Under the pieces are notes generated by a model that saw only the letters and a program-made list of their open reading frames with translations, had not been told where the DNA came from and made no database searches. The position numbers and the translations under genes were made by a program. This document shows, piece after piece, positions 41,687 through 49,732 of a stretch of 64,000 nucleotides of DNA. Every line of letters starts with the position of its first letter. Position 1 is the first letter of the stretch. This DNA comes from Microvirga sp. TS319. Its GTDB lineage: Bacteria > Pseudomonadota > Alphaproteobacteria > Rhizobiales > Beijerinckiaceae. The stretch covers positions 2,331,001 through 2,395,000 of the forward strand of contig NZ_JBGGGT010000002.1 of the NCBI RefSeq assembly GCF_041276405.1, written 5' to 3'.

Positions 41687-42355
41687 GGACCGCCTTCACG
41701 CGTCTGTGGATCCCGCGCCCCCCAATCACGACCGTCCGGTGTACGACCGTCCGCTCCGCATGACGCAACGGAAATGTTGCCGCTACAGGATTAAGATCTG
41801 ACTAGCAAAGCTGTTTTACGGGACCAAAAGCGGCAGTTATTGACCCCGACTGTCAGCACACCTTGATCTCTCCCTAAGGACACCTTCCAGTGGCTGCCCG
41901 GAGACGGTGGCAGATTCGGCAACTGCAACCTAAGGTTTCGCTACAACGTCAGACGTGAGTTCGATTTCCCGTCCGCCGCTGTAGCCTCGTGTCCCGTAGG
42001 AAAGGCAGTCCATAACCGACACGACACGAAGCTTGACCGGACAGCCCACCCCTATCGACCTGCGACTGTCGCCGGCGGGCTTGCTCGGGCACCTCCCTGT
42101 TCTTCCCGGAGCCGCCACGGCGGCAAATCCGGAGGCCCGAACCAATCTTCCGGCAGGGAGAGAATGGATGATCCCCCCTGTCACCTGAGCCCGACGGCAG
42201 CACCTGAGACGTCATTATACTTTGGTATGATGTCGCCGCATATCTGGCCTTCGGAATGAGCGCTCCTTTTGTGCGCCGCGTGGGCGTATTGCTGCATTGC
42301 AAGGCAAGAACACAGGCCATCGCCGAAATGGCAGGCAAACTCACAGGAGCTCCCA
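41687..42355. other. 670-bp non-coding region with possible structured RNA
   Basis: No protein-like frame. An E-like repeat edge lies near 41945-41975. From about 41975 to 42180 there are several inverted arms (for example TCGTGTC/GACACGA and GCCGCC/GGCGGC), so a structured transcript is possible. It does not match tmRNA, SRP RNA, RNase P or 6S consensus features that I can recall. Confidence 0.4.
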
Positions 42356-42511
42356 ATGTTCGTTTCACTCATCCTCGCCAAGATCCAGGCCTATTTCCGC
42401 TATCGCGCCACGGTCAATGAGCTGTCGGCTCTCTCGGATCGCGAGCTCAGCGATTTCGGTATCGCCCGTTTCGAGATCGAAACGGTCGCTCGCCAGGCCG
42501 CTGCTGCCTAA
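42356..42511 (+). CDS. DUF1127 family small protein
   Basis: A 51-residue protein with the DUF1127 core ELSALSDRELSDFGIARFEIETVARQA. Members act as small RNA-binding or phosphate/stress-linked regulators in alphaproteobacteria. The ATG after CAGGAGC is chosen; an earlier in-frame ATG at 42269 lacks a site. A strong terminator follows. Confidence 0.85.
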   Translation: MFVSLILAKIQAYFRYRATVNELSALSDRELSDFGIARFEIETVARQAAAA

Positions 42512-42538
42512 AACTCTCTGCACTGCAGCAAACGCCCT

Positions 42539-42570
42539 CGCCCGCCTCTCGGCGGGCGTTTGTCGTTTAT
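42539..42570 (+). terminator. Rho-independent terminator after DUF1127
   Basis: 8-bp stem CGCCCGCC/GGCGGGCG with TCTC loop, then TTTGTCGTTT. Confidence 0.85.
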
Positions 42571-42598
42571 GGGCCCCAAGGCGTATTCACGCAACAGA

Positions 42599-42758
42599 AC
42601 ATCGAACGCAGGAAGCGGGAACCGGTTTTGCGTGGAAAGATGCACAAGACCAGAAACCTGGAGCATAAACCCAAATGTGGGTACCACTTATGGGATCAAT
42701 TCGATGCTCCCCTTATCGAACAGCGCATCGGATGTGAGTTCGCTGTCACGTGCGACGC
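42599..42758. repeat. A-, B- and E-type palindromes in a row
   Basis: Units at 42599-42643, 42661-42709 and 42725-42758, each somewhat decayed relative to consensus. Confidence 0.75.
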
Positions 42759-42917
42759 TGGGGCTGCGGCGAGATCCGCACCCTTGCCACCCTTCCGGTC
42801 GAGGCTGAAAGGATGGAATGGCTCCCCCGAAAGAGTGAGCGTCACATCTGAACAACCCGGCACGCTGGAGCTTATCCATATCCCCGGTCTTGGTTTGCCC
42901 CTAGGGATCGGCAACTC

Positions 42918-42947
42918 AGCGCCCCCATATGAGGGGCGCTTCTTTTT
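42918..42947 (+). terminator. Rho-independent terminator of an unidentified transcript
   Basis: Stem AGCGCCCC/GGGGCGCT with a 7-nt loop, followed by TCTTTTT. No protein gene ends just upstream, so it may close a small RNA. Confidence 0.75.
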
Positions 42948-42960
42948 ACCTGTATCCCTA

Positions 42961-43216
42961 GAGCATCGTGCGAAGAAGTGGGAACCGGTTCTTCGCGAAA
43001 AACGATGCTTCGCCAAAGAGAAAGAGCAAGCATTCTGACGGGATCAGAATGCTTGCTCTAGCGCGTCGTGCGGACCCAGCGGGCCGCGCGAGCGAAAAGT
43101 GGACCCGGTATTCGCTGGCGCGGCCTTTCGGGTCCGCTCAAACGATGCGCTCGTCGAAGAAGGGAGCATCGGATTCACTCCCAAAAGTGCAAATCCACTT
43201 GTCACGTCCGATGCTC
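42961..43216. repeat. Composite repeat array (C, inverted arm pair, long C variant, B)
   Basis: C-type at 42961-43009; a perfect 16-bp inverted pair AGAGCAAGCATTCTGA / its complement at 43023-43059; an expanded C form at 43061-43152; B-type at 43164-43216. It is immediately upstream of the 88-aa gene and its putative duplicated segment. Confidence 0.85.
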
Positions 43217-43253
43217 TAACCCTCTCTTCACCCTTGCCTGCGATAGGCAGGGC

Positions 43254-43520
43254 ATGACCGACACCCGTGACAACACCGCCATCTCCGAGCTCACCGGACA
43301 GCCCGTCAGCACCTGGTCCGAGGAATGGCGGATCGAGACCGAAGCCCGTACCGTCCTGAAGATGAGCAAGGAGCAGCGGGACGCCTTCTTCAACGGCCGG
43401 AAGGATGCCGATGGGAAAACCGTCGACCGCGGCGTGATCGCCATTCGGGGGCAGAAGGCCGCCGAGGGAATCAAGGCGACCATGGAGCGGCTCCAGGAGG
43501 CTCGCTCGAGGAAGGGATAA
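43254..43520 (+). CDS. Hypothetical protein, 88 aa (intact copy)
   Basis: Begins MTDTRDNTAISELTGQP and contains EEWRIETEARTVLKMSKEQRDAFFNG and a C-terminal helix KATMERLQEARSRKG. No known domain; soluble. A second, broken copy with the same upstream sequence lies at 49331. Such proteins occur in Methylobacteriaceae mobile DNA as far as I recognise. A start farther upstream is rejected because it reads through repeats. Confidence 0.7.
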   Translation: MTDTRDNTAISELTGQPVSTWSEEWRIETEARTVLKMSKEQRDAFFNGRKDADGKTVDRGVIAIRGQKAAEGIKATMERLQEARSRKG

Positions 43521-43615
43521 AGCGGGCCCGGCTGTCGCCGGTCCAGGTTGGGAGGACACTGGACTTTCTTCCTCCTCCCACCCATGCTTCCTAGGCCCGA
43601 TCGCTGGAGCCTTGA

Positions 43616-44047
43616 ATGACTTTGTTACGTCTATCTACAGTGGCTGGATTGCTCTTCGCTACTGTTACTCTCGCCGGTTGTGTGACTGCCGGCAATACGC
43701 TTGTACCTGTTCCCGCTCACCATACCGACCCGAATGCACGAGCGCTCATTGCTCGTGCCGTCTGGTCGGGTTCACCTGGTTGGATCGGATACCGTAAGAA
43801 GCTCTTTGACACGCGGATTAGCCCTCCGAGGTCTTTGAGAGACCAGGCCACAGGTGAAAGATATACGGTTTACTGTGTTGACGGTAAGCTCGAGGCATTG
43901 ATCCTGTATCAAGAGTTCCGAACCGGCGTCAAAGTGAGTGACGAGATCGGCGGCCTTAAAATTACGACAGAGTCACAAAGGAACCGGGACTGCAACGCCG
44001 ATATAGAGCCGTTTCCAGAACTCGAAGCGCTCAATCCTGCGACTTGA
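43616..44047 (+). CDS. Hypothetical lipoprotein, 143 aa
   Basis: Signal peptide with a lipobox LAGC (cysteine at residue 22): MTLLRLSTVAGLLFATVTLAGC. The mature part (VPVPAHHTDPNARALIARAVW and YTVYCVDGKLEALILYQEF) has no family I can name. Lower GC than the sugar island, consistent with transfer. Confidence 0.7.
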   Translation: MTLLRLSTVAGLLFATVTLAGCVTAGNTLVPVPAHHTDPNARALIARAVWSGSPGWIGYRKKLFDTRISPPRSLRDQATGERYTVYCVDGKLEALILYQEFRTGVKVSDEIGGLKITTESQRNRDCNADIEPFPELEALNPAT

Positions 44048-44068
44048 TCTATCCGACCCGCAGTTGGA

Positions 44069-44398
44069 TCAAATCGGCCACCCATCCTCACCCACTGCCT
44101 GGAACCTGCCGCGCTCTTCGCTCTGCTTGTCCCTGTCGTGATGGGGCTTGCAGAGGGCCTGCCGATTGTTCTCGGTATCCCAGAAGAGAGCAGTGTCTCC
44201 CTTATGCGGGATGATGTGGTCGACCACGGCAGCCGGGGTTACTCGCCCTTCCCGCTTGCACATGACGCACAGGGGATTGCGCATTAGGTAGGTCTTGCGG
44301 GCTTTCTCCCAGCGGGAGTTATAGCCTCTCTCTCGAGCGCTTCCTCTGCGCTGGTCGTATTCCCTTTTGCGGGCTCTATGGTCTAGGGGCGTGGGCAT
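44069..44398 (-). CDS. HNH endonuclease
   Basis: A 109-residue nuclease: basic N part, zinc-binding CVMC and, after the ALC motif, the HNH core VVDHIIPHKGD ... WDTENNRQALCKPHHDRDK. Such small HNH proteins usually sit beside phage terminase genes and help packaging. No terminase remains here. Confidence 0.88.
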   Translation of the reverse strand: MPTPLDHRARKREYDQRRGSARERGYNSRWEKARKTYLMRNPLCVMCKREGRVTPAAVVDHIIPHKGDTALFWDTENNRQALCKPHHDRDKQSEERGRFQAVGEDGWPI

Positions 44399-44482
44399 TT
44401 AGGCCTGCGGCATTCCGACGTAATGCCGCTCTACCCCGACAGGGGAGTAATTCAGTCTCTCCTAGATCCAAGGAGAAACGAG

Positions 44483-44707
44483 ATGTTTGATCTCACCGAG
44501 CGGGCCAGACTATTAGAACTCATCAACGGAACACTTTACTCTCGCGGCGAGGCCCTGCTCTGGGAAGCAGCCGAACGATGGGACACGAACCGGAACCTGC
44601 GGGTCATTCGCGCTAACGGGGAGCAGATCTGGCCCAAAGAGCTGGCGCAACTTCTTAAGCGGCCAGATTTCCCACACTTGCCAAAGGATGGCGATCAGCC
44701 TTGGTAG
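44483..44707 (+). CDS. Hypothetical protein, 74 aa
   Basis: Starts at MFDLTERARLLELING after AAGGAG. Acidic, helical; ANGEQIWPKELAQLLKRPDFP near the end. No family recognised. An upstream ATG at 44423 lacks a ribosome site. Confidence 0.55.
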   Translation: MFDLTERARLLELINGTLYSRGEALLWEAAERWDTNRNLRVIRANGEQIWPKELAQLLKRPDFPHLPKDGDQPW

Positions 44708-44774
44708 GCTATCTCAGCAGCCCCAGCCTCTCGTCCATGCTCTCCTCTACATAGAGGTTGGGACTGTTATCAGA

Positions 44775-44948
44775 CTAAAGTTTCATCACTTTCTTGATGC
44801 TTCTCCATAGTGGCGGCCGAGTCTTTGCAACCACTGCCAATGCTATCGGGATAACGATCACAATCAACGAAGCCAAAATCCATAACCAGAACCGGCTAGG
44901 TTCACTCTCTAGATCAATCCATTCAGTCAGTCGGTGTCTGGAGTCCAC
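44775..44948 (-). CDS. Small membrane protein, 57 aa, GTG start
   Basis: Reading from a GTG gives VDSRHRLTEWIDLESEPSRF, then a membrane segment WLWILASLIVIVIPIALAVVA and a basic tail. It overlaps the 3' end of the next upstream minus-strand frame by 22 nt in another phase. The ribosome site is weak, so the call is tentative, but the sequence has a coding look. Confidence 0.4.
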   Translation of the reverse strand: MDSRHRLTEWIDLESEPSRFWLWILASLIVIVIPIALAVVAKTRPPLWRSIKKVMKL

Positions 44949-45124
44949 ACTCGATGCTCAGTGATCGCAAGTACGAGTTGGTATGCGCCGAAGACCGGCA
45001 AGATCAAGAAAAGCAGGAGGCGGCGGACGTGCCTTATGAACCCCTCCTCACGATCACAGAAGCGCCTTGCCCACCCGGGCGTTCCGTCCGTTTCATCCCG
45101 CGGTTCAGGCATACTCGGGCCCAT
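44927..45124 (-). CDS. Small membrane protein, 65 aa
   Basis: Charged N part (EPRDETDGTPGWARRFCDREEGF) and one membrane segment (LLLFLILPVFGAYQLVLAI). No good ribosome site. It pairs with the overlapping 57-aa frame downstream; two nested one-helix proteins would fit a phage-derived pair, but this is a guess. Confidence 0.35.
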   Translation of the reverse strand: MGPSMPEPRDETDGTPGWARRFCDREEGFIRHVRRLLLFLILPVFGAYQLVLAITEHRVWTPDTD

Positions 45125-45325
45125 ACAGATTGTTTGGACCCATAGTAGCGTGATGAATGTATTTACCTCAACAGGCCGAGCCCCTCAGCCGCGCTCTCTT
45201 TCACGTAGAGACCAGGACTGATCTCTACCATGACGACGCCATCGTCTCGAATATCGGACTTGCGAGCGTTCGGTTTCAGCGTAAGTTGTGGGGCCAAATC
45301 AGTTGTCTCACTAAGGCACAGAGGA

Positions 45326-45580
45326 ATGAAACTTCGCGCCTATCCGAATGTGCCAGCGTTCGTCCTTGCCCTATTCAGCGCGATCTGCTTCGGGGCCCTG
45401 CTCTTTGCATGCTGGATCCTTCCCGAGACTTGTGACCCCTCCTCAGTAAGATGGTTCACCCGCGAAGCCGTCTGCAAGCCATTCTTCCGGACGCTTTACT
45501 TCATCTCAACCGTTGGCTTGTTCGGCCTGGGAGGTGTGGCGTCCCTGTTTCTCACATACATCCTGTTGAGAAGACGATGA
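45326..45580 (+). CDS. Hypothetical membrane protein, 84 aa
   Basis: Starts at MKLRAYPNVP after AGAGG. Two membrane segments (VPAFVLALFSAICFGALLFACWIL and TLYFISTVGLFGLGGVASLFLTYIL) with a Cys-containing extracytoplasmic loop (ETCDPSS, VCKPFF). No family recognised. Confidence 0.55.
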   Translation: MKLRAYPNVPAFVLALFSAICFGALLFACWILPETCDPSSVRWFTREAVCKPFFRTLYFISTVGLFGLGGVASLFLTYILLRRR

Positions 45581-45605
45581 ATGGCTCCCTTTGAGAGATG
45601 TCGAC

Positions 45606-45902
45606 ATGGAACCCCCCGCGCGATCATCTCGCCGGGGCAGCATTCTAACAGCATTAGGCTTTGCGATGTTCCTGAGATGGTATCGAGTGTTCTGCGTTCT
45701 CGTCGCCGTTGGCCTTGCAATCTTGGAATACAACAAGCTCGAAAGCTGGCAGGACGCAGCCAAAGGGTTTGCACTCATGCTCGTTGCCGGTGAGGTAGTC
45801 TATTGGGGGCGAATGTTCAGGAACAGGGTAAGCGATTGGTCACGCGCGAAAACTCGTTCGCATATTGAGAGCGCCAAGCAGCAAAAAGCCGCCTCAGAAT
45901 GA
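45606..45902 (+). CDS. Hypothetical membrane protein, 98 aa
   Basis: Starts at MEPPARSSRRG, with two hydrophobic stretches (GFAMFLRWYRVFCVLVAVGLAIL and GFALMLVAGEVVYW) and a hydrophilic C tail ending KQQKAASE. It is 25 nt downstream of the previous small membrane gene, so the two may be co-transcribed. Confidence 0.5.
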   Translation: MEPPARSSRRGSILTALGFAMFLRWYRVFCVLVAVGLAILEYNKLESWQDAAKGFALMLVAGEVVYWGRMFRNRVSDWSRAKTRSHIESAKQQKAASE

Positions 45903-45937
45903 CCGGGCGGCGGGAATTTAACTCTCAGTAGCGAGCG

Positions 45938-46162
45938 CTATTTGCGCAAAAGATGGGGCCTGGCCGTACCAACCCAAGTATGCCCATCCTTTGGCGCCTT
46001 CCAGGGATTTCCGAAGGCCTTCCTGGGCCCGACATCACGCTCAGCAGCAAGGGCCGCTCGAATGGCAGATCTCTCACGTCGGTGCTCAGCAACCTTGAAC
46101 GGCTTGTCACTCGGAGCCGTCGTTATGCCAATGATCGGAGTCTTTCGCCGAGACCGGGACAT
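45938..46162 (-). CDS. Hypothetical phage-associated protein, 74 aa
   Basis: Very basic: MSRSRRKTPIIGITTAPSDKPFKVAEHRRERSAIRAALA and a C part FGNPWKAPKDGHTW. I recognise the pattern as a small conserved protein of alphaproteobacterial prophages, with no known function. Start chosen after GAGAAG. Confidence 0.65.
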   Translation of the reverse strand: MSRSRRKTPIIGITTAPSDKPFKVAEHRRERSAIRAALAAERDVGPRKAFGNPWKAPKDGHTWVGTARPHLLRK

Positions 46163-46306
46163 CGTACTTCTCGCTAGGACATACAAAGCCCGTTTGGCGC
46201 GTCTTTCAAAGCTAACGAAATCCGGGTGAAAATCACCGAGAGTGCTTTAAGAACTTATTTCTAGCGCAATGGTTCAACCGCGGCAAGATTCGGCAAGGTT
46301 ATCCAC

Positions 46307-46910
46307 TCACTCTGCCCCTTGCAGCCGCTGCAACTCCGTCGCCTTCATCTGCACCTTCGTGCCCGTGCCGATGAAGTCGAGCAGCACTTCAACCCTGCCC
46401 TTTGAGAGCATGGAGCCGACACGAGCCTGAAGGTCGGTGAAGGCTCCTGCGGTCAGGCGCACCGTCTCTCCGGGCGTATACTGCGGGCCGACATCCGGCA
46501 GGCGGGTAAAGTCGAACTCGCCGGCCGAGTCCCGCTCGAGCAGCCGCGCCATGGGATGCGGCGAATCCTCGGGCGCTGGGATGCGTGCAGGCACCCCATA
46601 GCCATCCCTGACAACCCCTTCTCCGCCACGGAGCTTGTAGAAGTCCTGATCCGGGCGGAGGCCAATGAAGAGATACCGCGGGAAGAGCGGGTTCTCCCGT
46701 TCCTCCTTCTTGCGGGCATGCACGACCCAGCGCTTGGTCTGGGGGAGATGGGTCTGAGATCCGGCACGACGGAAGCCCAGCTGCGCCGCCGTTCGCATTT
46801 GGGATTGCAGACGACCACGAACCAGGCGCAGCCTTCGAACGTCTCCGGAGGCGGACGATCGATGATGAGAGATCGGAGGTAGTGAACCTGTCCGATGTCG
46901 GCAGACAGCT
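46307..46910 (-). pseudogene. NusG-like antiterminator, frameshifted
   Basis: The downstream part (46307-46798) encodes a NusG C half: RWVVHARKKEERENPLFPRYLFIGL, then a KOW-like PGETVRLTAGAFTDLQARVGSML. The matching N-terminal start of the NGN domain, GCAWFVVVCNPKCERR, is in another frame just upstream (about 46800-46890). One extra G within the GGCGGCG tract near 46797 would join them as ...CERRAQLGFRRAG. No start codon is seen in the N-terminal frame. So this is a decayed RfaH/NusG paralog, typical of horizontally acquired operons. Confidence 0.7.
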
Positions 46911-47049
46911 GAAGGCGGGGAGATTGGTCATGCTGCTGTTATCCGTTGGCTGTGGCGTGAAGCTGCACTCCTTCTTTCTGCCTTTGTCACGGACCTCTCG
47001 GCTGCTCTGGAGGCCTCCAGCTTATGCGGGGCAGACATGAGGGGCGCCT

Positions 47050-47642
47050 TAAGGTGCGGATCATCCATACGACCTTCGAGCGGGCCTATTCGTCAAATCG
47101 CGCCGAGCAGATCTGGCTCCCGGAGCACGTGAAGCATTCAACGAGGTAGCGCCTGAGGAGCTAACGGTGGCGCTTGCCCACGCCATCCACATCGGGCAGA
47201 GCCAAGGCGACCTTTTGGCCCTGCCCTGGTCGGCTTATGGCGGGAAGGCCATCAGCCTCCGCCAGGGCAAGACCTGCCGGCACGTCTATATCCCGTGCAC
47301 CCGGGCCCTGAAGGAGACGCTGGACGCCCTGCCTCGCCGAGCCATCCAGATCCTCACCCGGTCGGACGGGACGGCATGGACAAGGGATGCTTCAAACAGG
47401 CCTGGCGGGACACCTACAGCAAGACCGGCCTGAAGGCAGACCTGCATTTTCACGATTTGCGAGGAACGGCCGTTACAATGTTAGCCGAGGCTGACCCACG
47501 GTGCGAGATCGCGACCATCACCGGCCACACCCAAGCTCATGCACAGAAGATTTTGGATCGATATTTAGCCCGGACTCGCACTCTGGCAGGATCAGCCATC
47601 GCCAAGCTCGACGAGCACCGCCGGAACAAAACCGGCGCATAA
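47050..47642 (+). pseudogene. Tyrosine recombinase (integrase), truncated and frameshifted
   Basis: Fragments in three frames: IIHTTFERAYSSNRAEQIWLPEHVK (about 47060-47140), then HAIHIGQSQGDLLALPWSAYGGKAISLRQGKT (47167 on), then KADLHFHDLRGTAVTMLAEADPRCEIATITGHT (to 47642). The last carries the catalytic HxLR-like HDLRGT and GHT, and the following RYL tail with the tyrosine region (ILDRYLART). The N-terminal half is missing. It ends facing the 3' end of tRNA-Pro, the classical site of integration. Confidence 0.8.
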
Positions 47643-47712
47643 TCTGCAAACTGATTTGCAAACTGAAGGTTGGAGTGAGAACCCAAGATGCCCGTAAGTT
47701 CTTGGAATATAA

Positions 47713-47790
47713 TGGTCGGAGCGAGAGGATTTGAACCTCCGACCCCTAGTCCCCCAGACTAGTGCGCTAACCGGGCTGCGCTACGCTCCG
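47713..47790 (-). tRNA. tRNA-Pro (anticodon GGG)
   Basis: Acceptor arms CGGAGCG/CGCTCCG, D arm AGCGCAGCCCGGTTAGCGC, anticodon stem CTAGT/ACTAG with loop CTGGGGG (anticodon GGG), T arm GGTTCAAATCC and an encoded CCA. The 3' end faces the integrase remnant, so this is the likely attachment site. Confidence 0.95.
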
Positions 47791-47962
47791 ACGCCTCAAC
47801 GGCTTGGATCATCTAGCGATTTCGACCCCCGGACGCAACCCCAAAATTCAGGTTCGGACGGCAAGCGGACCGAACGGCACGGTTCGGGACGCAAAGTCCC
47901 GAAAAAGTCCCGAACCTGCGTTCTGGGCTTGTTCCCGCCCCTCTCGCTATCGGGAGGATGGG

Positions 47963-48180
47963 ATGAGCTCCATCATCCGCACATCCTTCGGCCCCGTCTG
48001 CGCGGCGTGCCAGTCGCCCTTGGGCCCGACCTTGGGCCCGAGGAAGACGATCGGGACGAGTGCGACACCTGCGGCGGGGAAGGTATCAGCTGCGAAGAGA
48101 TCGAAGATGACATCTACCCCGAAAGCCTTCCTGCCCCTCTCACGGCTTGGAGAGCGGCATCACCATCATCGGTTCCATAA
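47963..48180 (+). pseudogene. Possible frameshifted zinc-ribbon protein
   Basis: ATG after GGGAGG opens MSSIIRTSFGPVCAACQSP (CxxC), and the continuation with a second CxxC (DECDTCGGEGISCEEIEDD) is in the neighbouring frame to a TAA at 48178-48180. The frames change at a 12-bp tandem duplication (CTTGGGCCCGAC, 48019-48042). Coding nature is uncertain. The rest of the 480-bp gap after the tRNA shows nothing. Confidence 0.3.
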
Positions 48181-48271
48181 GGCCCGCTATCGGAAATTCG
48201 CAACGGCCCTCGCGGCGAGCCAGCGGGTTTCCCGTCTGGTCCACAAACTACTGAGAAGGCCGTTGCCCCTC

Positions 48272-48568
48272 CTATTTGGTCACTGGCGGAGCCGTGGTGC
48301 TGATCTTTTTGACCATGTCCATGCACTCGGCTTCCTTGCCCTGCGTATCAAGCTGCTTTGCCTGTTGGATCATTTGCATGTTTTGATTGGCGGCTGCCGG
48401 AGTGCCGGTCGTTGTCGGAGTTGAACCTGTCGTGGCAGGTCCGGCCCCTTCCTGCCGTGCTGTGACGGACTTCTCCAACTCGGCAATGCGGTCGGTGCAT
48501 GGCCCTGCAAACCCAGGACTGACCAAGATGAGAGCGAGGGTTGAGCCAAGGAAGATGCGACCAAGCAT
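48272..48568 (-). CDS. Small secreted protein, 98 aa
   Basis: Signal peptide MLGRIFLGSTLALILVSPGFAG followed by CTDRIAELEKSVTARQEGAGP, a Thr/Pro-rich linker and QLDTQGKEAECMDMVKKI with a second Cys, perhaps forming a disulfide. AGGAGAA precedes the ATG. A periplasmic protein of a type seen often in Hyphomicrobiales; function unknown. The 330 bp upstream (48569-48896) hold nothing recognisable. Confidence 0.65.
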   Translation of the reverse strand: MLGRIFLGSTLALILVSPGFAGPCTDRIAELEKSVTARQEGAGPATTGSTPTTTGTPAAANQNMQMIQQAKQLDTQGKEAECMDMVKKISTTAPPVTK

Positions 48569-48896
48569 ATCGGTTCTCCTGCTACGAAGAGCCCCTGCAA
48601 TAAACCCGCTCCAGATAAGCCGCGTTCCTAGATTTCCGTTTATCCGTTCACACGAGGCACAACTCTTGACGCAACGACCTGAAATTCTTGAGTTCCATAA
48701 AAAGCCTTCGCAAAATCGCATCGAGCATTCCGCCCTCACCTCTCCCCTTGCTCTGGATGAGAGGGAACACCCCGATGCCTCGTTTCCTCCCGTTAAGCAT
48801 TTAGAATTATGACGATTTCGCCAAAATTCCCAGGCAGTCCAGTTTTGATCTCGCATAGTATCCCTCCTGCCAAGGTTTAGGGAGGCAACTACGAAA

Positions 48897-49244
48897 ATGT
48901 TACTTGGTGCAGGCGCTCTCGCCATTGCCGTCGTGGCTGCGATACCGGCAGTCGCACAAAACATTGCGACCAACCCGAACGTCGCACTCAAGGTTGGGCA
49001 GTCGGCCATTATCCACGGCAATCGTCCTCAAGCATGCGGAAGCCCGGCTCCGAGCTGGGCAAATACCATCCCAACTTTGCCGCCGACTCAGCTCGGCACA
49101 TTCTCTGATGGTGGGGCTGGCACACGCGCTAGTCGCGCTTGTGGGGGCGTCGTGCCAGCTCGCGCCATTCGTTTCAAAGCGACCAAGAAAGGGACCGAAG
49201 TATTAAATCTATATGGAGACAGTATTACGATTACAGTAAGGTGA
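48897..49244 (+). CDS. Hypothetical secreted protein, 115 aa
   Basis: Signal peptide MLLGAGALAIAVVAAIPAVAQ, then a beta-rich mature part (VALKVGQSAIIHGNRPQACGSPAPSW ... IRFKATKKGTEVLNLYGDSITITVR) with two cysteines. GGGAGG lies about 11 nt before the ATG. No family recognised. Confidence 0.6.
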   Translation: MLLGAGALAIAVVAAIPAVAQNIATNPNVALKVGQSAIIHGNRPQACGSPAPSWANTIPTLPPTQLGTFSDGGAGTRASRACGGVVPARAIRFKATKKGTEVLNLYGDSITITVR

Positions 49245-49330
49245 GATCCTGGCCCGCCTCTGCAGATTGGCCCCTCCTGTCTCCGACGATCTTCAACCCT
49301 CTCTTCACCCTTCCCTGCCATAGGCAGGGC

Positions 49331-49604
49331 ATGACCGACACCCGTGACAACACCGCCTTCTCCGAGCTCACCGGCGAGCCCGTCAGCACCTCGTCCGAGG
49401 AATGGCGGATCCAGACCGAAGCCCGTACCGTCCTGAAGATGAGCAAGGAGCAGCGGGACGCCTTCCTCAACGGCCGGAAGGACGCCGATGGGAAGACCAT
49501 CGACCGCGGCGTGATCCGCATCTGAGGGCCGAAGGCCGAAGGCTGCCGGGGAGATCGAGGCAACCATGGAGACGCTGCAGGACGTCCGCTCCAGGACAGC
49601 ATAG
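49331..49604 (+). pseudogene. Broken second copy of the 88-aa hypothetical gene
   Basis: Near-identical to 43254-43520 over residues 1-62 and over about 35 bp upstream, but it stops early (VIRI then TGA at 49523). The C-terminal part (AGEIEATMETLQDVRSRTA) continues in another frame to a TAG at 49602. A duplicated, decaying copy. Confidence 0.75.
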
Positions 49605-49732
49605 CGCAGGCGGCGCATGACCAGCTTATCCCCGTTCTTCACCGCGTAACACTATCGAAATGGATAGGTTCTGGACTCCTGCGCCATTGCCAGACATGTT
49701 CCCTATTCGTTCTCAGGGAGTCGGGCAGAGGC

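Larger units (their letters stand above)
42571..43253. other. 680-bp repeat-packed intergenic region
   Basis: Contains A-type (42599-42643), B-type (42661-42709), E-type (42725-42758), a terminator-like hairpin with T run (42918-42947), a composite C repeat (42961-43060), a long C variant (43061-43152) and a B-type copy (43164-43216). The stretch 42760-42910 has no recognisable gene although the terminator implies a transcript ending there. Confidence 0.6.
43218..47642. mobile_element. Degraded integrative element next to tRNA-Pro
   Basis: The stretch has lower GC than its surroundings, small orphan genes, an HNH endonuclease, a frameshifted NusG-like gene and a truncated, frameshifted tyrosine recombinase ending 70 bp from a tRNA-Pro 3' end. 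It looks like the remains of a prophage or island integrated at that tRNA. Left border is approximate. Confidence 0.6.

Noticed and set aside
41930..42180. tmRNA, SRP RNA or cobalamin riboswitch
   Set aside because: None of the conserved blocks I know for these RNAs could be found on either strand, only general inverted arms.
46790..46805. Programmed frameshift in the NusG-like gene
   Set aside because: No slippery heptamer, and the N-terminal frame has no start codon, so decay is the simpler explanation.
47731..48180. A 149-residue frame starting next to tRNA-Pro
   Set aside because: Its first part reads antisense through the tRNA gene; only a short Cys-rich segment looks protein-like and is listed separately with low confidence.
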